The notes: generated by a model from the letters alone, not told the origin. Positions 24,782-37,580 are shown, numbered from the stretch's first letter. The stretch: DNA of 64,000 nucleotides from Hofstenia miamia (GCA_900660155.1 CABFPE010000053.1:2014885-2078884); one strand, 5' to 3'. Program-made: numbers and translations.

Positions 24782-25191
24782 ATTTTATGACTCGCAAAGT
24801 TCAAATGTTTTTGTTTACTGCAAAGGATTCTTTTTGATGAGTTAATTGTTTTAATTTAATGCTGATACGCAAGTATACAAAAGAAATGCCTACATAGTGA
24901 TATGTGTTTATTTTAACATAAAATGTTCAAATCATAATTATTAATTCTACAAACCTAGCTAATTTTAAATTTTACTGTTTGAAATGAACTCTGAAAACGA
25001 TTGAAATTATAGCTTAGAATTGTTTATTTATCTTTGAAGGTGATAATTACTAGAAAGTTGGATAATTATTTCTCTGACAAAAAATTTGGTCGGAGCACCC
25101 TGCTAAACGGACAACCTTTGTCATTTAATTACTTCACGACTAAAGTTGGCGAAAGAGGTGCTACACGAACAATTTTTATTGTCCAATTTTT
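24782..25191. repeat. 410-bp copy of 25338-25747, bounded by the gap and a single N
   Basis: Starts ATTTTATGACTCGCAAAG immediately after the gap and ends at the N at 25192. The partner, offset by 556 bases, starts with the same phrase and continues past the point where this copy stops. Identity is about 96% by eye. It may be a misplaced haplotype contig. Confidence 0.9.
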
Positions 25192-25337
25192 NCAGATTAT
25201 CACTGTGCACGAATGATGAAATAAGAATGATGCTGTTTACTTTGAAATTAAACCAAACATCATAATTGCCAGGCACTGTTTAAACAATACTTGAGTTCGC
25301 AAAGCTTCGCTGTGATCGACTTCCCAATCTAATCACT

Positions 25338-25747
25338 ATTTTATGACTCGCAAAGTTCAAATGTTTTTGTTTACTGCAAAGGATTCTTTTTGATGAGTTA
25401 ATTGTTTTAATTTAATGCTGATACGCAAGTATACAAAAGAAATGCCTACATAGTGATATGTGTTTATTTTAACATAAAATGTTCAAATCATAATTATTAA
25501 TTCTATAAACCTAGCTAATTTTAAATTTTACTGTTTGAAATGAACTCTGAAAACGATTGAAATTATAGCTTAAAATTGTTTATTTATCTTTGAAGGTGAT
25601 AATTACTAGAAAGTTGGAGAATTATTTCTCTGACAAAAAATTTGGTCGGAGCACCCTGCTACACGAACAACTTTTGTCGTTTAAGTACTTCACGACTAAT
25701 TTGGCGAAAGGGGTGCTACACGAACAATTTTTATTGTCCAATTTTTA
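25338..25747. repeat. Partner copy of the 410-bp segment
   Basis: Same sequence as 24782-25191 with a few changes. It runs on into a foldback element on its right. Confidence 0.9.
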
Positions 25748-25878
25748 TTGGACCAAACGAACAACTTTAGTCTAGATAATTAGTCCCGATTTTAGTTGTG
25801 GAAAAGGGGTGCTACACGACCGATTTTCGTTGGCCAACAAAAATTGGCGACAAAAGTTGTTCGTGTAGCATGGGCTTT
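25645..25878. mobile_element. Foldback MITE with TGCTACACGAACAAC ends
   Basis: The left end GCACCCTGCTACACGAACAA and the right end read on the minus strand (GCCCATGCTACACGAACAAC) match, and TGCTACACGA recurs inside near 25710 and 25811. ACTTTTGTCG follows both outer copies. The several internal copies in mixed orientation suggest nested or compound insertion. The superfamily is not assigned. Confidence 0.65.
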
Positions 25879-25879
25879 A

Positions 25880-26560
25880 GAATGTAGATCAGATTTCATT
25901 GGTTATTTCATTGCTTAGCGTTGGCCCATTCATGTATATCCAGTGTTTGTAATCTGTCTTAACTTAACGGGATCTCATGATGGACTATCGGCTGATAGAA
26001 TTTAATCATTGCAATTATTTGTAAATACCGGTAGATACAGAATAATTATATCAAACATAAACAATTACTTAATACTTTCAGCATTTTGTAAAGTTCAGAC
26101 CAATTTCGTTGAGCACTATTGTTGTAGCATCAGAACCAGATCATTTCCATTGGATGTCAAAATCTTCCTTCTGAAGAAAAAAAAATTAATAGTATGAAAT
26201 GTCTCTGAATTTTTGACAAAAATTAGTTTCAGCTGGTGATGGCATATAGGCCCTATATTGGAGATACTTGGGAACAAACACAGTCTTACCTATATACTAT
26301 ATTACATACACAGTACTTTTGAGAAATTAGAAAGGAGAAAAATACAAAGTCCTACATGGAATTTGGGAAATTAAATTTTAGGATGAAAATCTACATGTAA
26401 GAATTTTTATACATAAAAAAATATCATCTCAATCGAACCCTTGAAAAATCGTATTCGCAATTGAAAAATACAATTTTATATTTTAAGTCCGTATTTATTT
26501 ATTGTTGCAATAATTCATTTAAATTCGAAACCATTTCAGATCGGAAAAATTATTAATGTT
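25880..26560. other. Unassigned AT-rich stretch
   Basis: A 62-codon frame at 26009-26197 has no recognisable motif. Nothing else is supported. Confidence 0.35.
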
Positions 26561-26567
26561 TAAAAAT

Positions 26568-26650
26568 TCGGATAGGATCGGATCCGGATCTTGAAGTTTC
26601 GGATCCTGATCTAAAGTGGATCTTAACATTTAGTTCCGATCCCATCTCTG
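26568..26650. mobile_element. Possible hAT-type MITE end, GGATC-rich
   Basis: The sequence is dense in GATC (GGATCGGATCCGGATCTTG) and ends on the plus strand with TCCGATCCCATCTCTG, whose complement CAGAGATGGGATCGGA resembles hAT termini starting CAGAGATGGG. No opposite end was found. Confidence 0.35.
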
Positions 26651-26800
26651 TTAAGCGTATGGATATGGATGCCCATTTGGAAAGGAACAGCTTAACCCTG
26701 TTAACCATATATATATAGGTCTAATTAATCATTAAAAACGTGTATATCGGGAATATTAGATTAGAATAACAATAGAAATTTTAAAAGTAATTTAAAAGGG

Positions 26801-26828
26801 ATATATATATATATATATATGTATATAT
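26801..26828. repeat. TA microsatellite
   Basis: AT dinucleotide run. Confidence 0.9.
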
Positions 26829-28590
26829 CATGCTGTATATTAGAATTATTATTTAAAAATGTATGCTATACATTGGTTGGCATTAGATAAACATAAATAT
26901 TAATAAATGAAACTACAAGGTATGCGCAGTTATCAAGACCTGTGGGCACCAAAATACACTAGCAGAGTTAAGAATAACCACGCTCAGGCAATGCACCTCC
27001 AGCATATTATATATATATATATTCTAGCATCGCCAGTAATCCAAAGCAAAAATAGTTAATTCTTTTAGGACTGTACGATGTGCCAGCAATCACTGGTAGT
27101 AAGTAATTATTAGCATTCGAGGAAACAATTCAAAGAGAGAATATTACACGTAATGTTTCAATAAGAAGTTAGAATAAACATTAACCATCGTGATTTGAGT
27201 GTGGGAATTATACACATATGTGGTTAAAAGCAATTTTACGTTTATCGAAATTAGACAGCATCTGCTAAAGCTTCAACAACTATTATCAGGCATTATAGAA
27301 TCAATATAATTCAATTAAGCAAAATGAATGACTTTCCAGTTAGAGGAATCCGGTTCACCGGCAACGCTGTGGCAGTTACGTAAACTGAATCCCCCTTACT
27401 TGTGACTTTAATGTGCCATAGTAATCACAGTGATAAAACGATTAATCAAACTGATGTAGTTTCAAGCCAAACAGAATGAAACTAAACTCTTACTAAACAA
27501 GTGCACACAATTTGGCCTTATATATACAAAGTTAAACAGAAACTTTCCACCATGTCCCCCCCCACTTTCCACTTTGCGTACGCCCTGACCCTCAACTCAA
27601 CCCACTCTACTCTAAGGATTTTGCAATAACAAAAAACAAAAAAACACACTATTAAAGATAGATACCTAAAAATGCAAAATATGACAAGTCATATTGCATA
27701 TATGCATGTAGAGGTAGAAGAACATAAGTGTTTTCTTTGAACAGCTAATTTTAGCTTTTTTAGCAAGCACAAAACACTATTATTTTAGATAAATTAACCC
27801 TGTGCTAATATTTGATGCCAATATTGCAAATATTTCATAAAATATTTATTTGTGAATCGCTATTATAATGTTTGAAAAGAAGCAATATATGCATAACAAC
27901 TAGGGGGCGCAAAGGCACGTGCCCATCTTTTTACTGTATTCAAAAATACTTTCAAAGCTGACAAAGATAGGACAGTCTCAATGAGACAACTGCGGCTGAA
28001 GCACAGACCACAAATTTTACCTAATCTTGCAAAATAGTATACATATATTTGAATTCAATCTCAATGTATGTTATATTTTGTTTTGCAACTTGCACTAACC
28101 AATCTATTTCAAGTTCTAAATTAATGTTTTGTTGTTTTTCCAATAAATTTCTTGTTTTCTAGTTTGTTGGGGTCTTGTTTGGACGCATGCTGATTTCTGA
28201 ACTAAAAGTATCCAGAATGATAGCGGGCCAAGGTATATACGGGTTATGGACCAAACTATGACAAAAATTAGGGCTCTTTCTATCCCTTTTTATCAAGCAA
28301 CATCCTTATCTGCTATTAAGAAAAAATAAGTGAGAGTAATCAATAGACTGACACATTCACGAATAATGTTTCCGTGGAATTGAAGAGTAATGGACTGGCA
28401 GAGAAAATCATTCCATGTAAAGATGAATGTTGCACAAACATGGGAAAGGTACAACAAAGAAACAATTGTAATCGAAATGATGACATCATATGATACTAGA
28501 AGAAATGTTAAGACAGAACATTTGTATTTTTCGAACATTTGGCTATATGGATGTTATGCCAACCTCAAGACATTAAAAAAATATTGTACT
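26829..28590. other. Unassigned stretch
   Basis: A C-rich phrase at 27555-27590 ending TGCGTACGCCCTG looks like the outer end of a hAT-like element without a visible partner. GGCACGTGCC at 27916 is a palindrome. Overlapping frames at 28293-28629 are not recognisable. Confidence 0.3.
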
Positions 28591-28649
28591 GTTTTTAGTC
28601 TTTATGTTACATTTTGTGCTAGATTATAGATTAGTAATAATAAATATGA

Positions 28650-28812
28650 AAAATTGTAGATTTGTAATATTCGACTCCAATAGGCCGGAGTTGCAATTGC
28701 GATACCATGCATTTGTGGTGACTTCATGTATAAGGTGTCGAAATTCGAACATCCGACTTTAACATGGATCTCAAGTTTATCATGCTTGAAATTTTTCGGA
28801 TAATGCTGCCCT
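28650..28812 (-). other. Possible coding exon or exon relic
   Basis: This patch is less AT-rich than its surroundings. Its minus strand reads SVQTEYSGQHYPKNFKHDKL, then EIHVKVGCSNFDTLYMKS. It is preceded on that strand by TATATATACTCCCAG, a fair splice acceptor, and followed by a possible donor CATGGTATCG. No family was recognised and there is no start or stop context, so it could equally be a transposon relic. Confidence 0.2.
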
Positions 28813-28869
28813 GAATATTCTGTCTGGACACTGGGAGTATATATAAAACACATTCTCATTCCTGGGTGA

Positions 28870-29133
28870 TTGTGTTTCAGGTGGTTCTCAGAACGATGTT
28901 TTTGTAGATGAGATGCAGTGGATGTGGGTGATTGCTAAAGATATAACATGGGTCGAACGTTTAGGTCGAGGAAACTTTTAACACGCCCACTTAAATTTAC
29001 ACCAATTCGGCTGAATAAATATCAAGAATTGGTGATTATTTTGTAAAGGAATAGATTTTCACCATAAATATGTTAAATAAAACGAAATTTTGCGCGAAAC
29101 GACACAATATGAAATTTCAAAACTCAATTAAAT
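28870..29133. other. Unassigned flank left of the hAT-like element
   Basis: Nothing recognised. Confidence 0.3.
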
Positions 29134-29141
29134 GTTATTTC

Positions 29142-31318
29142 CAGGAGCGGATCTAGAAATTTCTGATGGAGGGGGGGGGGTACTGAAGCTTTTATACTCG
29201 ATTTTTTTCATATTATTTTTCCTTCTAGATTTGATTAAATTTTGAATCTTTATACATTTTTCTACATATTATGATAACAGTTTGAAAATTCTTGATTTTC
29301 TAGTTCAGACTTTCTACTATTGTGTTTTAATTTATATTTATATATAGATACGTATATATTTATGCCCCATACTAAAATTTAATTTGCTAAAACTATGCAT
29401 TATTAACAAAACAGAATATTGAATGGAGACATTACAGATATATTTAACTTAGCAGGTAAATATAATCGCAAATATTCAATCAAATTGGTTTCAGTCTCAA
29501 TTGAAATTGAAAAGTTAATCCTGGTTTGATACCAATCCTATCTCATGTTTTTTATTCCCCAGTACCACCACCTTTCGAGTGGGTCTGGTAGTTGGACCAG
29601 TAATGGAACAATTTCTTCAGGACTCCATTGAGTATACCACCATTATTGTTTTGTGAAATCTGGTGAGAGAAGAAAGCATTAATACATAGACTGTAAATTT
29701 TACTGAATTACTCTTAATTTGCGGTGACGGTTGGCCAATCTTTAGAATATATTTTTTCTGTAGCAATTAGTATATACAATTTCAAATTTTCTGAGCAAAG
29801 AAAAAGAGGTCTAGAAATGTGTATGTCCTATCAATAATATTTAAACATTTGATTCTTAGCAAATCAGTAATTTGAGAATTGAATGATCTTAGCTGATTAT
29901 AAAAGTTCTATGTAAAAATGAAGTTGCATTTTTGTAGTTTAGGCTTGAAACTCTTACCATGTAAAACAAAACACTAAAAGGAAGAAGGTAATGAATCCAT
30001 GCTATTGCTAGATTCTTATATGAAATGAGTAACAACAAAATCGGAAAAATTAATGTAAAATAGCATTCAAAATTTTAGAAATTCTTAAAAATTTGTTACA
30101 AAAATCCTAAAATTTTAAACATATATAAAAATCAATAATATTGTGAATAGATTCTGAACATCATTTGAAATATGTAAAATGTGGAATTTAAAATATTGAA
30201 GAAAAAATTAGCAGATGTGGAGGGACTTCAGAAGTCCCCTCTTTTAGATCACCAATATTCAAGATCTGAATTAAAAAATTTGTAATTTTTTAAAACAAAT
30301 TGAGTTTTTCATTCAGAATGCTGATATACTTGTCTGTGATACTCTTAGCAACAATGATGACTAATGCAACCCATGCCATGGTGCTTGGATGATGTTTGAT
30401 TGCCGTTGAGGTTGAGGTGTGGCAGAATTGAATCTTGATGATTCTACAAGTCATCTAAGAAATACCTTGGGTGTACAGAAAATCTGAAATCCTATGTCAT
30501 TAATGTACTTAACAGTTTTAAATTGATCCAGTTTATGGCATTTGTGATACACACAAAGAGCCAGTTTCATCGAGCACTTTGTTTGTGTATGATATAATAT
30601 TTGAGAAATCTCCAAATTATGCTGACTTCAACAAAAACAGGGATGTGGCCAGCAACAAGCATCTGGGTGATTAAAATAGCTCACATGTAGGAATCTATGG
30701 TTTTTCTAGGATTTTAGTTTGAAGCTCATAAGTATGGACTTATTCAGTTATTTTTACAAAAAGTGAGGAGTTTATTAAATTTCTCTTAAGAGAAAAGAAC
30801 CTGTATTTGTTATAGAGGCTTGTAATCTTTTTGAGAAAAGTAGAGAGACAAGCCCTCCCTGTGCCCACATTCTTCAACTAAAAAGTATCATAATTAACAT
30901 CTGCACTGAAACAGTATTCATTCTATTTACTAACTGTGCACACATTTATGTATACTGTGGAAACAGTTCTTTCGACTGATTTATAATTTTTTAAATACCA
31001 AAGCTTGGGGATGTTAGATGAAATGCGTAATATTGGAATATGTTTGATATATTCTTAAGAATGCATAAGATTACGTGAAACAAATTGGAAAGTTTGACAA
31101 ATATTTACCAAATCCTTACAAGTTTTGGTAAATTTTAGGGAAACTTGCAAATTATTAGAAAAATTTGCCAAGTAATTTGTAATTAAAAATAAAAATTTGT
31201 CACTAATTTGCAATTTTTCAACACTTTACTAATGTTGCACAAATTAACCTCTGTTTTCCTTCCTCATGGGTGGGGGGATGACTGCAGTCCCATGGTACCC
31301 CCCTTAAACCCGTCACTG
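29142..31318. mobile_element. hAT-like DNA transposon, 2.18 kb, terminal inverted repeats and 8-bp target duplication
   Basis: The left end is CAGGAGCGGATCTAG. The right end read on the minus strand is CAGTGACGGGTTTAA, matching at 9 of 15 positions including CAG, CGG and TnTA. G-runs follow both ends, inside. The flanks are GTTATTTC (29134-29141) and ATTATTTC (31319-31326), 7 of 8 identical, the size hAT elements make. No transposase frame survives inside, so it is non-autonomous or old. A palindrome GGGACTTCAGAAGTCCC lies inside near 30223. Confidence 0.75.
30223..30239. other. Short perfect palindrome inside the hAT-like element
   Basis: GGGACTTC-A-GAAGTCCC, with one extra pair possible at each side. 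Probably structural debris of the element. Confidence 0.5.
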
Positions 31319-31326
31319 ATTATTTC

Positions 31327-33480
31327 TGGGCACTATTGCTAAATAGTAAATCCAGGTTTTTATTAACTTTGCCTATTTCATTTGTTCATTTTTTGCAATA
31401 CTTCTGTCCAAGCCAGAACCAGGCCAAGCCCGGTCACCCGGTCCAATCTCTGCTTTCAAACTTTGTAATTCAAATTTATGGATATGTTTAGGAACCCATC
31501 ATTATTATATGTTATCTAATTTACCACTTAATATCATTATTGACTGCTGCTGATCACTAGTGATGATAAGATATGCAATTCTGGTCAACATCCTGTGATT
31601 TTAACCCAAGATCACTTTATTGAAAAAATGTCTAGGCCTTGTTGAATATCAATATTCTCTTAACGCTTTTTAACTCTATTTCCACAAGGAACTTTTCAAA
31701 ATCTATGATAACTTCAACAAAAAATTTCTAAAGGCTCATAACTCACGAACTAATACAGATATTTAAAATCTGAAAGCTCTACAAAGGAGAGAACTGTCAT
31801 GACCTAGCGCTGTATCATCCAGACGTGTGGCTGAGCCCTAAGGCACAAAAACCTCTGACTTTGTGCAGAGCTCGCTTAGAGATTACTCCCATAGTCTGTT
31901 CAAGGTAGTTGGTGTTCCAATTGGCATTAGACCGCCACATTATCTGAACACTAGGTATGAAAAGAATTTAAATAAGTTTACAAAAATCAGATTTCTCATT
32001 GAAAAAATGTTCATATTTACATGTACTTCATGCCCAAGAATAAATTTTGGAACAAATCTTCATTATCGTATGAGCCGAAACAACCCCATAGAGGCGCCCA
32101 TGTAAAAGGCTCTCAATATTTCTTGATATGCTTGAACAAAATTGTTTAAAATGTGGACAAATCGATTTTTTACAAAAAGTAATACCAGTGGAAATAGAAT
32201 TAATGAACATAGTAAACTGTTTAATGTAATCAACGTAAAGAGTTTCTTTTAAGTCAATAGAAGGGGCAATTTTCTCAAGTCTAAGTGATTACATAATATA
32301 GCGCAACACTTTGTTAACTGATAGAACAAAATAAATAATTCTGTTTGCATAAATTTAAATCTAAAACTAGTTAATTATCGCAAATGCTACATTTAATCTT
32401 TAATTTTAAAGATTGATTGATTTGCATGTGAAGAATTTCTTTATTCAAGTTTTCTTAAAAAACTTACATTGAGAATTTTTGTTTTTTAAAGATAAAATTG
32501 AAGTCTATCAATTATAGTTCAAATTTATAAACTCTTCTTTAAAAAGAAGACTTCAATGATTTCTTTTTTTCTAATCAGCTTTTGAACTCTTGCTCAGGCT
32601 TGTTTTATGCTAGAAACACAGTAATTTTCAGTTGAATTCCTTTTAAGGGCATCACGAATCTGGTCAAATTACATGTACTGAATTGAGAATTCTCTTTCTT
32701 GATAGCAAATACAAAAACTTCCTATACATGAGCACGTTGATGCTTGTTTGCCCAATATCGACCATAAAATTCCCCATGTCTTATATCCAAAAAAATTGTA
32801 AGTACTTGGTCAATCAAATATTTAATAAAATGGATTGCAAATGATTGCACAATAAAACAAATAACATGCTATATTAATATGTGTTTTATCTCTTCATTTA
32901 TAAATTTACGCGTATGCAGATATAAGAACGTAAGTTTTTCAATAGTTTTAATAAATTATAGTATATTTTACTTTAAGCTTGAAAGAACATTTTACGAAAA
33001 GCTTCAGAAAAATTAATATATTAAAGTGGCTTTGAATAATTCAACGTAAATTTTTACTAAAACCATTCACAAACAAATTATTCAGTGGGAATTATAAATT
33101 GATCATGTTTATCACAATGGCTTCATAATTATTTGCTTTTTCTTTGAATTGCTAAAAATTCACATAGGGTGAGTTTCATAACCTAAAATTTAGAAACGCA
33201 ACAAGTTTTCTTGAGAATAGGGATGAAAGTAAGAATTCCTTTGAGTTTGAGGAATGGAAAATTAGGGGTGTTAGTGTTTGAAAAATAAGTGCAATAAGCG
33301 CATTCTGAGCTAAATTATTAGCGCACTTATCAACCTAAAATAGCTTAGCGTCTTTCTTAAAGGACAAACCGTTTTCCATATTTACAAAGAATTTTCTCCA
33401 AGCGTATATTTCCAAAGTTGAAAAAATTGGGACATGGGTAGGTCTATTGGGGAACATACTTTAATGCAATGTTGAAAACT
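31327..33480. other. Mostly unassigned; a GC-richer patch near 31800-31910
   Basis: GTGTGGCTGAGCCCTAAGGC at about 31826-31845 resembles a tRNA A-box region, and GTTCAAGG near 31898 is a weak B-box, so a tRNA-derived SINE relic is conceivable. Around 31430 a CCAAGCCCGGTCACCCGGTC phrase is GC-rich transposon-end debris. The rest is AT-rich and featureless, and the frames at 31863-32210 are not recognisable. Confidence 0.3.
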
Positions 33481-33489
33481 CCTGTTTGC

Positions 33490-33785
33490 TGTGACAGAGG
33501 TTGTTGAAAAGATTAACAAATTTTCTTTAAAATTTCATGTATTTAAAAGATTTTGAGCCCATGAAGGCAACAAAAAACTTTGAGTGTTTCTTGATATGTG
33601 CAAACTTCTAGTAAAGCATATTGCTGTGCCCGAGGTTGTTGAAAAGATTAACACGTTTTCTTTTAAAATTTCAAATTTTTGAAAAAGTTTTAAATTCTCT
33701 CCATGACTAGTGTTAATGTATTTAAGAGGTTTTGAGCCCATGAAGGAAAAAAAACTTTGACTGCTTCTTGATATGTGCAAAGACA
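33490..33785. repeat. Imperfect tandem duplication
   Basis: GAGGTTGTTGAAAAGATTAA with the following TTTCTTT-AAAATTTCA, and GAGCCCATGAAGG-AA with CTTGATATGTGCAAA, each occur twice (about 33496-33590 and 33630-33782). The second copy has about 60 extra bases in the middle. Confidence 0.75.
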
Positions 33786-33789
33786 TTTT

Positions 33790-35660
33790 AAATCCATTGA
33801 GGCGTGCCGTGCGCAAAAGTCAGAATTTTTTCAAAAATCCCCAGGCTGTTTATGGTTAAGTGTTTCAAATACACTAATTTTTACACATTTTTATTTAATT
33901 CAACGACAAACTTTGATATTCAGATTAGAAAAAAATCTATTTTTCTTTTACCAATTTACATAAATTTAAAATTAATGAAGCTTTCTGTAATATACTAAAA
34001 TATATCAAAAAAATTAATAGTTACCCTGAAATTGATTTCAAAATTATAAACTGCTTAATTATAAATTATAAATTTAACTTACAATATCGGAAATATAATT
34101 AGTAAACGTTATTGCGTTACTTTAATATACGTTCATATTTGATAATATTTTATTGAAATATCTATTATTAAATTCTCCGTGCAAACGTTTTGTTTCATAA
34201 CATATTTTGGAAGTTTTTCAAATATGTTTAACTTCTAGAACAAGACCTTTTTAGTGTGCACAAAGTATGCAATTAAAATGCACATTTGTGCGATGTTAAG
34301 CATATATATTTGGGCTGTGATTAATGTTTAATTACTTCTAGCCATAATAGCAGTGGCGTTTTGAGGGTTAACAATCTGTAAATGTGCCGCATGATAGCTA
34401 ACTTGATAAAATAGACATAACTTAACTAGTATAATTACACTTTACAAAACACATTACAATATCTATTATAGCCCATAATTTTTAGCCTTTACAGAGTATG
34501 AAACGAGATTTCTGCAGTGATGAAAATTAATTAGAAAAAAGCCTGTTCTAGAAATACAAAAGAGGAAAGGTTTCTTGCGTGGCGCAGAGGGGCAGCTGCT
34601 CCTCCCACTAAAATAATTTTTTTTTCAGAAAAAACTAGCTAAGCTTTTTAATTTAAACAGTAAAAGTGTTATTATTTAGTCAATGTGTTGGGTAATGAAT
34701 GTAACTTGCCCCTTACCAAAGTTCTTTCCGCCATCATTGCTTGAACATCTTGGACAAGGCTTTGTATATACTATCCTGTCATTTAAAAAATGACGTCACT
34801 CGTCACCAAATCAATCTTAAAGGCACCGCAATGTAAGATGTCTATTGCTCAGCTGGGGGATTACCATTTGCTAAATATTAAAATGTTTATTGTGAGAACC
34901 TAAAACAGCATGCTAACAATCTCAAAAGCAAAGGTCTTTTAGTACACATTTATTTAGATTTTTCTTGTTAAATTGATAACAGTGAGGCAAGAACAAAGCT
35001 GACGGTGAAATTCTAATTTCATGTTTTATATTTACTGTTTAGTTATTATTGATCAATACGCTTGACTCTTGACAATACCGCGGGTTTTGAAAATTTTTTC
35101 GTTTTTGAAAATTTTTTATTTCATACTGCGAGATTTTTTAAGTTTTCACAACAGGAATTAAATTGCATGCATGTAAAAGTATTTTTTTTCTCAGTGAAAA
35201 ATAACAATTTATATTAGAACACCGATGCTGGAAGTGAGCAAACAATAAAAACAATTTGAGTCTTAATTCAAAAACTCACGAACAATACAAGCAGAATAAA
35301 ATTTTTTTCTGATTTTTATAAAATACAAAGTGTATAAAATAATGCCCCTAATCAATGAAAATAGAAAATCTTGATAAATTTGGTAATAATTTGGCAAGAT
35401 CTTACCAATTTTGGCAAGATTTTACTTGTTATTGTTAGCAATGCTAAATTATTTAATTTCATTAGAACAATTACTATTCAAGTTGAAGCAAACTCTCATT
35501 ACTTTGCATTAATCATAGTTCAAAGCAACAGGTAAATTTACTTTGCACAGAAATCATAGCACTGTATACACCTTAAAGAAATATGCAGAGGCCAATATTG
35601 GTAAAAATGTCAATTATTAAGTTATAGCTGTTAGTATTGAAATTCCATTAGATCTGTAAA
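33790..35660. other. Unassigned AT-rich stretch
   Basis: CAGTGGCGTTTTGAGGG near 34352 and GCGTGGCGCAGAGGGGCAG near 34576 look like DNA-transposon end debris. A full CRE palindrome TGACGTCA lies at 34791-34798. No gene is supported. Confidence 0.35.
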
Positions 35661-35662
35661 AA

Positions 35663-35687
35663 CATGGCCTACTAAAAGTAGGCCATG
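35663..35687. other. Perfect short hairpin
   Basis: CATGGCCTACT pairs with AGTAGGCCATG around a 3-base AAA loop, giving 11 bp with no mismatch in AT-rich DNA. The role is unknown. It lies inside a weak 88-codon minus frame (35631-35897) that has no recognisable motif. Confidence 0.7.
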
Positions 35688-35689
35688 GT

Positions 35690-36554
35690 AAAAAATATTA
35701 TTTAAAAATCTTAATTGAATGAGTGCTCTCAAAATTTCTTTGCATATATTCTTTAACAATCTAGTAATATTTTTGTCCGTTTGATATTCTGCATAGATTA
35801 TTGCTATTTTAATTTCCATACTCGTAATAACTATCAATAATTTTAGAAATATCCATATGTCTGACAATTCACTTTGATTTCTATTCAAAAAATTCAATCA
35901 AATTTCCTAAATAGGATTAATGTATTACGTCTTTAATAGGAAAATCTTTCTGCATTTTTGCAAAATTTGATAATTTTTTTTATCAAAATCTTACCAAATT
36001 ATTTTTATAATACTTGATAAATACTTACAAATTCCTAGCAAAATCTTTGAAATGTATGCAAGTTATTCAAAATCGTATTTTGTTTTGTAATTTATGAAAA
36101 AAATTTCCAAGATCTTGCCAATTATTATCAGTTTCATTAACTAGGGGATAAGTGTTTATCACTTTTTCAATAATAAAATTAATATTGTAAAAAAAGTATA
36201 AACTTGCCATTACAGACTTTCTTTCATTAGGCCTATGTTAAAATGAAAATATTTTTTTTGCAATGGGTAGTTATTAGCTATTTATGCCACTTCATGTTGC
36301 TTATCCTGATTTAGAGTTTATATTTTTAAGCATTTAAATATTTCAAACACTTGTGATATATATTTTAATGAAAAACTACAATAATCTCTGTTTACGTTTA
36401 GTTTAGAGTATATATGGCGATATTAAGATTTCCTCTTTCGATCGGTATTAGATTGAACTTACAATATTTTCGAACGAATTTTTCCTTTTAATCAATTTTT
36501 CAATTCCTCTTCCTAACCGTCGCCCAATAGAGGTTATTCTATTGCAAATTTAAT
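35690..36554. other. Unassigned AT-rich stretch
   Basis: Nothing recognised. It ends at the TA run beside the gap. Confidence 0.35.
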
Positions 36555-36580
36555 AATATATATATATATATATATATATA
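36555..36580. repeat. TA microsatellite at gap edge
   Basis: Uninterrupted AT run directly abutting the N gap. It probably caused the gap. Confidence 0.9.
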
Positions 36581-37580
36581 NNNNNNNNNNNNNNNNNNNN
36601 NNNNNNNNNNNNNNNNNNNNNNNNNNNNNNNNNNNNNNNNNNNNNNNNNNNNNNNNNNNNNNNNNNNNNNNNNNNNNNNNNNNNNNNNNNNNNNNNNNNN
36701 NNNNNNNNNNNNNNNNNNNNNNNNNNNNNNNNNNNNNNNNNNNNNNNNNNNNNNNNNNNNNNNNNNNNNNNNNNNNNNNNNNNNNNNNNNNNNNNNNNNN
36801 NNNNNNNNNNNNNNNNNNNNNNNNNNNNNNNNNNNNNNNNNNNNNNNNNNNNNNNNNNNNNNNNNNNNNNNNNNNNNNNNNNNNNNNNNNNNNNNNNNNN
36901 NNNNNNNNNNNNNNNNNNNNNNNNNNNNNNNNNNNNNNNNNNNNNNNNNNNNNNNNNNNNNNNNNNNNNNNNNNNNNNNNNNNNNNNNNNNNNNNNNNNN
37001 NNNNNNNNNNNNNNNNNNNNNNNNNNNNNNNNNNNNNNNNNNNNNNNNNNNNNNNNNNNNNNNNNNNNNNNNNNNNNNNNNNNNNNNNNNNNNNNNNNNN
37101 NNNNNNNNNNNNNNNNNNNNNNNNNNNNNNNNNNNNNNNNNNNNNNNNNNNNNNNNNNNNNNNNNNNNNNNNNNNNNNNNNNNNNNNNNNNNNNNNNNNN
37201 NNNNNNNNNNNNNNNNNNNNNNNNNNNNNNNNNNNNNNNNNNNNNNNNNNNNNNNNNNNNNNNNNNNNNNNNNNNNNNNNNNNNNNNNNNNNNNNNNNNN
37301 NNNNNNNNNNNNNNNNNNNNNNNNNNNNNNNNNNNNNNNNNNNNNNNNNNNNNNNNNNNNNNNNNNNNNNNNNNNNNNNNNNNNNNNNNNNNNNNNNNNN
37401 NNNNNNNNNNNNNNNNNNNNNNNNNNNNNNNNNNNNNNNNNNNNNNNNNNNNNNNNNNNNNNNNNNNNNNNNNNNNNNNNNNNNNNNNNNNNNNNNNNNN
37501 NNNNNNNNNNNNNNNNNNNNNNNNNNNNNNNNNNNNNNNNNNNNNNNNNNNNNNNNNNNNNNNNNNNNNNNNNNNNNNNN
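36581..37580. other. Assembly gap (1000 N)
   Basis: Run of exactly 1000 N, a round number suggesting estimated rather than measured size. Confidence 1.

Noticed and set aside
24084-24845. Long frames spanning the N gap
   Set aside because: They consist of unknown residues across 630 N and are artefacts. The same holds for the frame across 36581-37580.
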